Assembly: GCF_042675915.1 (NCBI RefSeq)
Contig: NZ_JBHTKL010000005.1
Coordinates: forward strand, 496,001-560,000
Direction: 5' to 3'
DNA length: 64,000 nucleotides
Source of the DNA: Thalassobacillus_A hwangdonensis
GTDB taxonomy: Bacteria > Bacillota > Bacilli > Bacillales > Halobacillaceae
Positions within the stretch are counted from its first letter, which is position 1. The number at the start of each line of letters is the position of its first letter. Of this stretch, positions 22,871-31,198 are shown piece by piece. A program made the position numbers and the translations under genes. The notes beneath the pieces are model-generated. The model saw only the letters and a list, made by a program, of their open reading frames with translations. It ran no database searches and had not been told where the DNA came from.

Positions 22871-23392
22871 ATGGATCTCCTGGATATGATCTTGATCCTT
22901 CTTCTGATTGTATGCGTGATCACGGATATCCGAAGCCGGAAAATCTATAATAAAGTTCTCTTTCCAACATTCCTGCTTGCATTGACGCTACATCTTGTGC
23001 AGTCAGGACTTCCCGGATTTAGCAACAGTATCCTCGGGTTACTTACAGGATTAGGCTTGCTGCTCATTCCTTACTTGATGGGAGGGATGGGGGCTGGAGA
23101 TGTGAAGCTCCTCGCTGTCATAGGGGCGATTAAAGGCGTCGGTTTCGTATTGGTATCAGCCTTATATATGGCATTGGTAGGCGGCGTTCTGGCATTATGT
23201 ATTTTACTTTTCCGAAGAGGGGTGACGTCACGTTTGAGGGGGATCATTTACTGGCTTTGGGGCTGGAAAAATGGAGCGAAACTCTCTCTTGGAATTAATA
23301 AAGACGACTATAAAGCTACCTACCCTTATGGGGTTGCTATTGCGATTGGCACGTTGATCAGCTTTGGTCTCGATGGAGAGATTTTTCTATGA
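22871..23392 (+). CDS. tadV: Prepilin peptidase (A24 family, TadV/CpaA)
   Basis: This 173-residue polytopic aspartic protease cleaves Flp prepilins. The two catalytic aspartates are in VITDIRSRKIYN (residue ~20) and GMGAGDVKLL (~75, the GxGD motif). It is the short form without the methyltransferase-type N-terminal domain, normal for Tad systems. ATG 22871 is preferred, with GAGAGGTGA upstream; GTG 22862 lies inside that site. It overlaps tadE by four bases. It should act on both Flp pilins and the TadE pseudopilin. Confidence 0.92.
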   Translation: MDLLDMILILLLIVCVITDIRSRKIYNKVLFPTFLLALTLHLVQSGLPGFSNSILGLLTGLGLLLIPYLMGGMGAGDVKLLAVIGAIKGVGFVLVSALYMALVGGVLALCILLFRRGVTSRLRGIIYWLWGWKNGAKLSLGINKDDYKATYPYGVAIAIGTLISFGLDGEIFL

Positions 23393-23772
23393 TAAAAGAT
23401 GAAAAGGGACAATCCCTTGTTGAACTGGCACTAATCCTTCCGGTACTATTGCTGCTTTTAGTGGGAATCATCGATTTCGGGCGCATGCTCTATTCTTACA
23501 CTCATCTTCATATGGCTTCTCAGGAAGCCGTCCGTGTAGGAGGATTGGGTGGAGATGATCAGGAAATCGGTGTCTTTGCGAGGGACTATATTACATTTGA
23601 AGATAAGGACGCATTAGTCGTCGACATTTCCCCTGGTGACAGCGTCAGAAAATCAGGAGAATATGTGGAAGTGACATTGAAGTACCCATTTGAGATGGTG
23701 ACCCCGATCATTGATCATTTTTTCACAGACCCCTTATGGATTGAGACTAGTTCAACGATCAGGGTCGAATGA
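23389..23772 (+). CDS. tadE: TadE-family pseudopilin
   Basis: This 127-residue protein begins with a short leader and the TadE signature KGQSLVELALILPVLLLLLVGIIDFGR, in which the Glu after the cleavage site is conserved. One N-terminal helix is followed by an extracytoplasmic domain (residues 35-127). TadE proteins are minor pseudopilins needed for Flp pilus assembly. The start overlaps the peptidase stop (ATGA). Confidence 0.9.
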   Translation: MIKDEKGQSLVELALILPVLLLLLVGIIDFGRMLYSYTHLHMASQEAVRVGGLGGDDQEIGVFARDYITFEDKDALVVDISPGDSVRKSGEYVEVTLKYPFEMVTPIIDHFFTDPLWIETSSTIRVE

Positions 23773-23783
23773 GGAGTGATGTG

Positions 23784-24689
23784 ATGAGGGCGTTTTTAAA
23801 AAAACAGTCTGGTGATGCATTGATTTTGACAGCGCTGGCATTGATGGTGCTACTAGTCGCTGTTGGGCTCGTTATTGATGGTGGAATGATCTTCATGAAT
23901 AAGAGCCACTTGCAGAAAACGGCGAATGCCGCTGTGCTCTCAGGAGCGCAGGAGCTTACATTTGACGTAGAGGAAGCAGAACAAATAGTAAATGAAGTCG
24001 TGGACAAGCATGAGAAATCGATTGAAGTCTCAGGAATTACCGTTTCTCCAAACGAGAAAATTGAAGTGGAAGTAGAAAAAACGGTTCCATTGGCTTTCTC
24101 CAAGCTGTTTGGCAGGGAGTATGTGGTCGTTCGTGCGCATGCTGCAGCCGAACTTGGGGTGATGGGCAGAGCGATGGGAGCGGCACCGCTCGGGATCGAT
24201 GACTCCATCGAACTGGAATACTACAAAGAATATCAGTTGAAGGTTGATGAAACCGAAGTGGATACAGGCAACTTCGGTGTCCTCGCTTTAGGAGGACCCG
24301 GCGCTAAAACTTACGAATACAACTTGAGACATGGATATGAAGATCAGATTGAAGTTGGCGATGTTTTAGATACACAAACAGGTAACATTGCAGGGAAAAC
24401 AAGAAGTGTCGTACGGGAACTTGTGGACGGATGCACGGAACTCCCGAGAGATGTATCCGACAGGGAGTGTTCCAGAGTGCTTTTAGTCCCTGTATATGAA
24501 CCTTACAATCAGACATCAAATCAAATGAAACAAGTGAAAGTGACTGGGTTCGCGTATTTTTACATTACCGATCCAATGTCCAGTAGTGATACATCCATTA
24601 CCGGAATGTTCATTAAACGTGCAGGAACAGGATTTACACATCCATCTGCCCTCAGCAAAGGGGCATACAGCATTCGACTAACAGAGTAG
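23784..24689 (+). CDS. tadG: TadG-like pilus assembly protein
   Basis: This 301-residue protein has an N-terminal TadG/TadE-like helix (ALILTALALMVLLVAVGLVID at about residues 14-34, GGMIFMNKSHLQKTANAAVLSGAQ following) and a large extracytoplasmic domain with the acidic character of a salt-adapted surface protein. The Asp-Gly-Gly and Gln-x-x-Ala-Asn-Ala-Ala pattern is typical of the TadG N-terminal domain. No von Willebrand domain is evident, so it is shorter than proteobacterial TadG. ATG 23784 is preferred (GAGGAG upstream); ATG 23769 overlaps the tadE stop. Confidence 0.8.
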   Translation: MRAFLKKQSGDALILTALALMVLLVAVGLVIDGGMIFMNKSHLQKTANAAVLSGAQELTFDVEEAEQIVNEVVDKHEKSIEVSGITVSPNEKIEVEVEKTVPLAFSKLFGREYVVVRAHAAAELGVMGRAMGAAPLGIDDSIELEYYKEYQLKVDETEVDTGNFGVLALGGPGAKTYEYNLRHGYEDQIEVGDVLDTQTGNIAGKTRSVVRELVDGCTELPRDVSDRECSRVLLVPVYEPYNQTSNQMKQVKVTGFAYFYITDPMSSSDTSITGMFIKRAGTGFTHPSALSKGAYSIRLTE

Positions 24690-24700
24690 GTGAAAAAATC

Positions 24701-25393
24701 ATGCGTTCAAAATTAATACTGGTGTTAGCCTTGGTTATGGGGTTAATTACAACGATGTTGTTTTTTAATTATATGAAACAGTTTGATGAAGCGAAGGCCG
24801 TTAACGAAACAACGGTGGAAGTGGTCGTTGCGAAGTCGAAGATCAGTGAAAATGTTCAGATTACCTCTGCCATGCTGGAAATGAAATCCGTACCAAAGGA
24901 CGCTGTTCATTCCCAGACGTTGAAGTCAGTAGGAGAAGCAGCGGGGAAAATAGCAAAGAGTGATATTGAAACAGGTGAGATGGTCTTATCTTCACGACTG
25001 GCAGATCAACAGAAGGAAGATATTTTCGTGTCCAGGAAAGTGCAGGAAGGGTACCGCGCTGTTTCCGTTGGAGCAGACTTTGTAAGATCAGTTTCCAACT
25101 TGATTGAGCCGGAAGACTTCGTTGACGTCATTTTTACTGAAGTGGTGAAGGTTTCAGGCGAGGAAGACAAAATTGAAACGGAAATCATCCTGGATCGGGT
25201 GCGTGTATTGGCAGTTGGCAGATATATGGTGGAGTCGACAGAGGACGAAGATGAGCATGAGGAGTACAGTTCTGTCACATTGGAACTTACGGATAAAGAA
25301 ACCATAAAGCTCGTCAATGCGTCTGAACGAGGCTACATCCATTTAGCCATGCATTCCAGAGTAAACCGTACGAGTGAAAAAGATTCTGAGTGA
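24701..25393 (+). CDS. cpaB: CpaB/RcpC-family pilus assembly protein
   Basis: This 230-residue protein has one N-terminal membrane helix and a SAF domain (residues ~40-105: VEVVVAKSKISENVQITSAML and DIETGEMVLSSRL) followed by the RcpC region (YRAVSVGADFVRSVSNLIEPEDFVDVIF). In Gram-negative bacteria CpaB associates with the outer-membrane secretin; Gram-positive Tad systems keep the protein but lack the secretin, and it probably contacts the wall. No secretin gene occurs in this operon, as expected. Confidence 0.88.
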   Translation: MRSKLILVLALVMGLITTMLFFNYMKQFDEAKAVNETTVEVVVAKSKISENVQITSAMLEMKSVPKDAVHSQTLKSVGEAAGKIAKSDIETGEMVLSSRLADQQKEDIFVSRKVQEGYRAVSVGADFVRSVSNLIEPEDFVDVIFTEVVKVSGEEDKIETEIILDRVRVLAVGRYMVESTEDEDEHEEYSSVTLELTDKETIKLVNASERGYIHLAMHSRVNRTSEKDSE

Positions 25394-25407
25394 AGGTGGT
25401 GAGGAAG

Positions 25408-26250
25408 ATGACTGAAGGAAACCCTTCTTCTGTAAGTAAAAGAGGAGAACTGATTGCTGTATGCAGTGCTAAAGGTGGGGTGGGGAGGACAACATTGACT
25501 GCTAATCTTGCTGTTGCACTGTTCAAGAAGAACATCCAGGTAGGGGTGCTGGATGGTGATCTGCAGTTTGGAGATATAAGCTTGGCTCTCGATTTGCATC
25601 CGACATTCACAATCAAAGATGTCATCGAAGAATTGGATCAGATCGATGAGCATACCCTTAACAGTTATTTGAGCAGGCATGATTCAGGGGTGAAAGTCCT
25701 TCCTCCGCCTGAACGACCGGAATTTGCAGAATTGGTTAAGGTTGAAGATTTCATGCATATCTCTGACACGCTTGTACGGATGTTCGATTACCTGCTCGTT
25801 GACACGGGAGTAGGTCTGCAGGATTTGACGGTTGAGGTAGCGGAAAAAGCAGATCAGATTCTTTTAGTGACAAACCTTGAGATGGCTACCTTGAAGAATA
25901 CAAAGTTAATGCTGGAAACGTTCCGGAAGATCGGATTGCACGAAAAGGTGACGATTATAGTTAATCGTTCAAATATGGAGAGTGTCATCCAGGCGAAAGA
26001 TGTGAGTGACATATTAGGGGTGAATGAACTCCTGTATGTCCCGAATGACTTTCAGGTAACTTCCCAGGCATTGAATCTGGGTATTCCCTTTGTTGTAAAT
26101 CAGACAAAAGCGGAAGTCTCGAAAGCCATCTACAAGATGGCTGAACAACTGACATCACGTCGGACCATTACCACGTTCAAACCAGCACAGCCATCGATAT
26201 TATCAAAGTTGTTCAGTAAAAAACGTCCGAAAGAAGGTGTGGATGAATGA
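25408..26250 (+). CDS. cpaE: CpaE/TadZ-type MinD-like ATPase
   Basis: This 280-residue MinD/ParA-superfamily ATPase positions the Tad machine. The deviant Walker A reads CSAKGGVGRTTLT (residue ~20): the signature Lys is kept early but Arg stands where most family members have Lys. LLVDTGVGLQDLT is the Walker B region and NRSNMES the base-recognition segment. There is no receiver-like N-terminal domain, unlike many CpaE proteins. ATG 25408 is preferred (GGTGGTGAGG upstream); GTG 25390 overlaps the cpaB stop. The end overlaps tadA by four bases. Confidence 0.88.
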   Translation: MTEGNPSSVSKRGELIAVCSAKGGVGRTTLTANLAVALFKKNIQVGVLDGDLQFGDISLALDLHPTFTIKDVIEELDQIDEHTLNSYLSRHDSGVKVLPPPERPEFAELVKVEDFMHISDTLVRMFDYLLVDTGVGLQDLTVEVAEKADQILLVTNLEMATLKNTKLMLETFRKIGLHEKVTIIVNRSNMESVIQAKDVSDILGVNELLYVPNDFQVTSQALNLGIPFVVNQTKAEVSKAIYKMAEQLTSRRTITTFKPAQPSILSKLFSKKRPKEGVDE

Positions 26251-27674
26251 GTCTGTTAAAACGCATCCAGGAAGTAGAGCCGATAAACGAGCAGGAGAAA
26301 AAGGAAGGGGAAGCAACGGCCCAGGTGAGCTCTGAATCGACGCAGGACATAATGAAAGCCTTTCGGGACGTGAGAAAAACAGAAGCACCAAAAGATAAAG
26401 CGAAGAAAAGCATGGATAAGCATCAGCAATTGAAGAACCTCCTGCATAAACAGATTTTAAGTGAAGTGAAAGAAGATACAGATATCGAAGAGATTCTTCC
26501 GAAGATTGATAGTATGTCCATAGAAATCATTAAAGAAGATGAAAACTTCCGAGGTGGCGTGGATCGGAAGAAGGTAGTGAATGAGCTGATCAATGACCTT
26601 ACTGGATTTGGGCCGATCAATCCACTTCTGATTGATGAAGAAGTGACAGAGGTGATGGTCAATGGACCGAACCAGGTGTATTGTGAACGCAATGGTCGAC
26701 TGGAAATGACAGCGATCCAATTCCGGGATGATGAACATGTAATGAGTGTAATCGAAAAAATCGTAGCACCCATTGGCAGAAGGATTGATGAAAGCAGTCC
26801 AATGGTCGATGCCAGACTTCCAGATGGTTCGCGTGTGAACGCCATTATCCCCCCGCTTGCACTGGGTGGTCCCACGGTTACGATTCGTAAATTTGCTAAA
26901 GATCCATTCACAATTCAAAATTTAATCGAATTCGGTACTTTGAATGACGAAATGGCAGAATTTCTCGATGCATGCGTAAAAGCCCGTCTTAATATTTTTG
27001 TCAGCGGTGGAACTGGATCAGGTAAAACGACAACGTTGAATGTGCTTTCCAACTTCATACCTGATGATGAACGGATCGTGACGATTGAAGATGCTGCAGA
27101 ATTGCAGCTGGGGCAGGAACACGTCATTTCTTTAGAGTCACGCCCACCTAATATCGAGGGGAAAGGAGCGGTGACCATCCGTGATTTAGTAAGGAACTCC
27201 CTTCGGATGCGACCGGATCGTGTCGTGATCGGCGAGGTCCGTGGCGCGGAAGCATTGGACATGCTGCAGGCAATGAACACAGGGCATGATGGGTCGCTGG
27301 CTACCGGACACTCTAATGGTCCAAGAGAAATGATCGCCCGACTGGAAACGATGGTGCTTCTAGCCGGGGTGGAGCTGCCTGTGAAAGCGATTCGGGAGCA
27401 GATTGCAGGAGCCATTGATGTGATCATCCAGCAATCTCGTCTGAAGGATGGATCGCGGAAGATTGTCAGTATTACTGAAGTTCAAGGTCTGGAAGGGGAA
27501 GTCATCGTTCTTCAGGATATTTTCAAATACAAGCAAACTGGAAAAGATGAAGATGGTAACATTCATGGACGCCTTGCTCCGACCGGAGTGCGTCCGAAGT
27601 TTTATGAGCAATTGGAGAATGCAGGCATCCGTATGGGGCCTAATGTTTTCATTGAACAGGAGTGGCAGGTATGA
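26247..27674 (+). CDS. tadA: TadA/CpaF secretion ATPase
   Basis: This 475-residue hexameric ATPase powers Flp pilus extrusion (and, in some bacteria, retraction). After a charged N-terminal region (residues 1-100) come FGPINPLLIDEEVTEVMVNG, Walker A SGGTGSGKTTTLN (~255), the Asp box IVTIEDAAELQL (~277), Walker B DRVVIGEVRGAEALDM (~325) and the His box TGHDGSLATGHSN (~345). All catalytic motifs are intact. It is coupled to both neighbours by ATGA overlaps. Confidence 0.95.
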   Translation: MSLLKRIQEVEPINEQEKKEGEATAQVSSESTQDIMKAFRDVRKTEAPKDKAKKSMDKHQQLKNLLHKQILSEVKEDTDIEEILPKIDSMSIEIIKEDENFRGGVDRKKVVNELINDLTGFGPINPLLIDEEVTEVMVNGPNQVYCERNGRLEMTAIQFRDDEHVMSVIEKIVAPIGRRIDESSPMVDARLPDGSRVNAIIPPLALGGPTVTIRKFAKDPFTIQNLIEFGTLNDEMAEFLDACVKARLNIFVSGGTGSGKTTTLNVLSNFIPDDERIVTIEDAAELQLGQEHVISLESRPPNIEGKGAVTIRDLVRNSLRMRPDRVVIGEVRGAEALDMLQAMNTGHDGSLATGHSNGPREMIARLETMVLLAGVELPVKAIREQIAGAIDVIIQQSRLKDGSRKIVSITEVQGLEGEVIVLQDIFKYKQTGKDEDGNIHGRLAPTGVRPKFYEQLENAGIRMGPNVFIEQEWQV

Positions 27675-28633
27675 AGTGGTATTTGATGCTTCTCGTACTA
27701 GTGACATCCTTTTTGGTCTTTACAGCGTTGCTTCAAGTAATTCTATTAAGCGATAAGCGAATGAAGAAACGAATGAAGCGGTACCTGAATCAGAAAGAGC
27801 ATAAGCCGTTCAGCAAAAAGCAATTTCAATCGATGCTGCAAATGCAGCTGCATACCGATAAACTGAAGCGGAAATTGATCACCAAGGAAAAAGGAAATAA
27901 GCTGGAAATAGCACTCTATCGTGCAGGCGTACCTTTTAAGCCCGAAGAGTTCGTGCTGTTCAAATGGATATTGACGATTATTGCAGGTTGCATATTCTAC
28001 ATCATTTCCGGGAAGTTGATTTTTCTTGCGCTCGGGGTAGTCCTTGGGTGGTCCTATCCAGGTTGGATGTTGAAGCGAAAGCAGCAAAAAAGGGTGCAAC
28101 GCTTTAATGATGGATTACCGGATATGATTACAACCGTAGTGGGCGCGATGCGTGCGGGTTTCAGTTTTCCGCAATCTTTGCAAACAGTAGTGGAAGAATC
28201 CTCTTCCCCAATAAAAGAAGAGATCGAAACGGTCCTTCGCGAAATGCAATATGGCAGCAGCATGGAGGAATCCCTAAATGGGTTGCAGGAACGGATGCCA
28301 AGTGACGATTTGGATTTGATGGTGCAGGCGATTCTGATTCAACGTCAGGTAGGGGGGAATCTTGCAACAGTGCTTGAGAAAATCGTAGATACAATTCGTG
28401 ATCGTACGAAAATCCAAAGGCAAATCAAGACATTGACCGCTCAAGGTAGATTGTCAGGTATCGTAATCGGGTTACTACCTATCATATTAGCTTTTGTCAT
28501 CTACCTGATTGAACCTGAATACATAGGGTCTTTGTTTACGAGTTCTATTGGATTGATCATGGTAGGTGCAGGATTGACCTCGGGTGTGCTTGGCTTCTTC
28601 ATGATTCAAAAAATCACGACGATTGAGGTGTAA
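27671..28633 (+). CDS. tadB: TadB inner-membrane platform protein
   Basis: This 320-residue protein belongs to the type II secretion F family. It has an N-terminal helix, a pair of helices near residues 95-130 and two at the C-terminus, with the cytoplasmic F domain between (GLPDMITTVVGAMRAGFSFPQSLQTVVEE and DLDLMVQAILIQRQVGGNLATVLEKI). It forms the membrane platform with TadC on which TadA acts. ATG 27671 overlaps the tadA stop. Confidence 0.92.
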   Translation: MKWYLMLLVLVTSFLVFTALLQVILLSDKRMKKRMKRYLNQKEHKPFSKKQFQSMLQMQLHTDKLKRKLITKEKGNKLEIALYRAGVPFKPEEFVLFKWILTIIAGCIFYIISGKLIFLALGVVLGWSYPGWMLKRKQQKRVQRFNDGLPDMITTVVGAMRAGFSFPQSLQTVVEESSSPIKEEIETVLREMQYGSSMEESLNGLQERMPSDDLDLMVQAILIQRQVGGNLATVLEKIVDTIRDRTKIQRQIKTLTAQGRLSGIVIGLLPIILAFVIYLIEPEYIGSLFTSSIGLIMVGAGLTSGVLGFFMIQKITTIEV

Positions 28634-28635
28634 GA

Positions 28636-29544
28636 ATGATTTATATTTTTTTCTTCTTTACCATTTCTCTCCTTATTTATGGATTGGTTGTATTCAAGGC
28701 TGAAAAGAAACAAAAAGTGAATAAGCGGGTTTCCAGTATCTTCGAAAAAGAAAGTCATCAATCTTCCGTTGAGGATAAAAGTAAGAAGACTTCAAAAAGT
28801 AGAATTATTTCCAGCCTGCTTACTCAATTGAAACGGTCATTTAAGACTAGTATCTCGAATGAAAAACGAGATCGACTTGAGAGGAAACTGCAACGGGCAG
28901 GTAACCCATTTGGAATGGGTCCTGTTGAGTTCCGCATACTGCAATTCGTATTTATCGTAGTAGTACCCTTCGTGGGTTTCGGATATAGTCTTGTTTTAGG
29001 GCTGCCTGGTGGAGCAGCATTTTTGATCGTGATCGTATCATTCCTATTAGCGATCTATCTGCCTGATTATATTCTGAAGAAAAAAGCAAAGGTCAGGAGT
29101 TACCTTTCCACACGTGAATTGCCCGATTTTCTTGATTTGTTGACGGTGAGCCTTGAAGCAGGGCTCGGCTTTGATGGTGCAATAAGTAAAGTCGTATCGA
29201 AAAAAGAAGGCGTACTGGCAGATGAGTTCCGACGATGTTTAGAGGAAATCAGACTAGGAAAAACACGTCGTCAAGCACTTAATGGCATTACAGACAGATT
29301 ATTGAATGAAGATGTGAGATCGTTGATCGGAAGTGTGAACCAGGCTGAAAAGTTGGGGATAGGGATGGTGCAGGTGCTTCGAGTTCAATCAAATGAAGTG
29401 AGGGATACAAGGAAACAAAAAGCCGAAGAAGAAGCGATGAAAGCACCGGTCAAAATGCTCTTTCCACTAGTTATCTTCATTTTTCCAAGTCTATTCATCA
29501 TACTGCTTGGACCAGCAGTCATACAGTTTGTGGACGCATTCTAG
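28636..29544 (+). CDS. tadC: TadC inner-membrane platform protein
   Basis: This 302-residue type II secretion F-family protein is the second platform subunit. The F-domain signature ELPDFLDLLTVSLEAGLGFDGAISKV lies near residues 165-190 and the second part GSVNQAEKLGIGMVQVLRVQ near 235, with hydrophobic helices at 1-20, 95-140 and the C-terminus. It follows tadB after 2 bp. It is the last gene of the tad operon; a hairpin follows. Confidence 0.92.
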   Translation: MIYIFFFFTISLLIYGLVVFKAEKKQKVNKRVSSIFEKESHQSSVEDKSKKTSKSRIISSLLTQLKRSFKTSISNEKRDRLERKLQRAGNPFGMGPVEFRILQFVFIVVVPFVGFGYSLVLGLPGGAAFLIVIVSFLLAIYLPDYILKKKAKVRSYLSTRELPDFLDLLTVSLEAGLGFDGAISKVVSKKEGVLADEFRRCLEEIRLGKTRRQALNGITDRLLNEDVRSLIGSVNQAEKLGIGMVQVLRVQSNEVRDTRKQKAEEEAMKAPVKMLFPLVIFIFPSLFIILLGPAVIQFVDAF

Positions 29545-29555
29545 TGAAATATCCG

Positions 29556-29587
29556 GGAGTAGAGGGGGAAAGGTACGCTCTACTCCT
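29556..29587. terminator. Hairpin between tadC and the methylase gene
   Basis: GGAGTAGAG pairs perfectly with CTCTACTCC around a 13-nt loop. The following TTCAT is a poor U-tract, so termination is only probable; it sits exactly between two convergent genes. Confidence 0.55.
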
Positions 29588-31030
29588 TCATAACAACTCG
29601 AACATATCTCCGCAAAACTCCTCTATACTGGCCTGAGCTTCCTCTGAAACTCCATAAATCGCGTAAATGTGCTGATTGATCTGCTTTTCTAAAGGTGCAG
29701 AATCAAAAAAGATGTTTTCCTTTTTCGACTGGACGATGTTCCTCGCTAAATTCGCTACTTCTGATTTCTTACCTGCATCCCCTTCAAGATAGGGAAGTTG
29801 TTTCACGTAACCTGTCGTTACCATATTTGTTCTGTTCAATATTTTGCGCAACAAATATTTAGCCAAATTGCTGTTCAAATATCCGAGAATGTAATACAGC
29901 TTTTCTTCACCATCCACAAACAGATTCGTGTTCACTCCGAAAAGCGCTCCTTTTGGTAAATAAGCAGCAGAGAAAGGTACTCCCATCGAAGAACAGGTGA
30001 TTCCTTCCCGATAATAGAACTGCTTATTCCGCACGAGGAAATTCTTATGCTCCTCCGCTTGTTTCTCCCAATCTTTATGGATGTACACAGTAGGTTGATA
30101 GAACCATCCATCCTTCAAGCCCCCACTTTTATAAAAGGGGATCCAGTCTGAGCGTTCATCTTTTGGAAGTTCACTTAACTGCCTGAGAAAAAGCTTGTCA
30201 TTTCCTGTTGAGATACCTGCTCCTCCATCCACCACATGTTCAAGGCGCTTCGTTGAGGGGCTGAATAAACGGAACAATTCTTCCGGCACATTGATAGCGA
30301 AATTATAGCGTGGCAGGTCAAAAAACTTGTTTTGGTCCAGATACTGCACTTTGTTTTCTGAAACGTCAGCATAATTTTCGTTCCTTAGTCGGTCCACCAG
30401 CTTAGCAGGGGAGGAGGGTTCTTTTTTAGTCAGGACAAGGATTGCAGAGCGAACATCAGCCTTCGTGCGATGGAATAATTTCCTCGGTGCCAGCGTGATT
30501 TCTTCTATATTCACCTCATTGATCAAATATTGCCTGAACTTCTTATAATACACATTCGTCAAAAATGAATCCTGGACGATCATACACAGAACACCATTCG
30601 GCTTTAGCTGCTGCAGTGCGTGAAAAACAAACATTGAATACATATTTTGAATACCGATCGGGTTAAAGAGCGTTTCTAAATAATGTTGATTCTTCTTAAT
30701 GTAATCGCTCTGCCGTTTTGATTTGTAGGGGGGATTTCCGATGATGACATCGAAATTCCCGTTTTTCTCCTTTAAGAAATCCGCATGTTTGAATTGGACG
30801 CCTTCAATCTGTGGAGTCATGTTCGGATCGATATCATATGCATGGATGGATGCAGGGGGACACCCTTGTCGGATAAGTTCAGAGACGAAGACGCCATCTC
30901 CTACAGCAGGATCCAAGACCCGAAGGTTATCCTGTTTGAAATCCACAAAGTCCATCACCCTTTTAATCATATAGGAAACGGTATGTATTGGCGTTTCATA
31001 TTGTCCTCTCAACCGTTTTACTGGAAACAT
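29588..31030 (-). CDS. Adenine-specific DNA methyltransferase, Eco57I/TaqI-like
   Basis: This 480-residue protein has an N-terminal class I methyltransferase domain: the SAM-binding VLDPAVGDGVF (residues ~38-48), the acidic loop YDIDPNM and the N6-adenine catalytic motif VIIGNPPYKSK (~95). QDSFLTNVYYKKFR and the ADVRSAILVL segment resemble Eco57I/TaqI-type enzymes, and the remaining ~250 residues probably form the target-recognition domain. No restriction endonuclease gene is adjacent, so it looks like an orphan methylase or a remnant of a modification system. The start is ATG 31030. It is convergent with tadC and divergent from the transporter gene. Confidence 0.85.
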   Translation of the reverse strand: MFPVKRLRGQYETPIHTVSYMIKRVMDFVDFKQDNLRVLDPAVGDGVFVSELIRQGCPPASIHAYDIDPNMTPQIEGVQFKHADFLKEKNGNFDVIIGNPPYKSKRQSDYIKKNQHYLETLFNPIGIQNMYSMFVFHALQQLKPNGVLCMIVQDSFLTNVYYKKFRQYLINEVNIEEITLAPRKLFHRTKADVRSAILVLTKKEPSSPAKLVDRLRNENYADVSENKVQYLDQNKFFDLPRYNFAINVPEELFRLFSPSTKRLEHVVDGGAGISTGNDKLFLRQLSELPKDERSDWIPFYKSGGLKDGWFYQPTVYIHKDWEKQAEEHKNFLVRNKQFYYREGITCSSMGVPFSAAYLPKGALFGVNTNLFVDGEEKLYYILGYLNSNLAKYLLRKILNRTNMVTTGYVKQLPYLEGDAGKKSEVANLARNIVQSKKENIFFDSAPLEKQINQHIYAIYGVSEEAQASIEEFCGDMFELL

Positions 31031-31198
31031 AAGGTCATCTCCTGGGTAATAAGTATAGTTTTAGATATTTATAATAGTATTATAGTATTGATACTTTAGT
31101 CTACTAATTAATCTTTTTGTACTATTTTGTTTGAAAAGTTAGAAAAAAGGAAAAATATCACACTATTAGTATTGGTATGTTGAGAATGGAGGATACCT

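Noticed and set aside
26423..27427. Minus-strand frames of 162 and 170 codons in tadA
   Set aside because: All TadA motifs are on the plus strand and the antisense frames have no family resemblance.
29588..31030. Complete restriction-modification system
   Set aside because: Neighbouring genes are tadC and an OFA transporter; no endonuclease or specificity subunit is adjacent.
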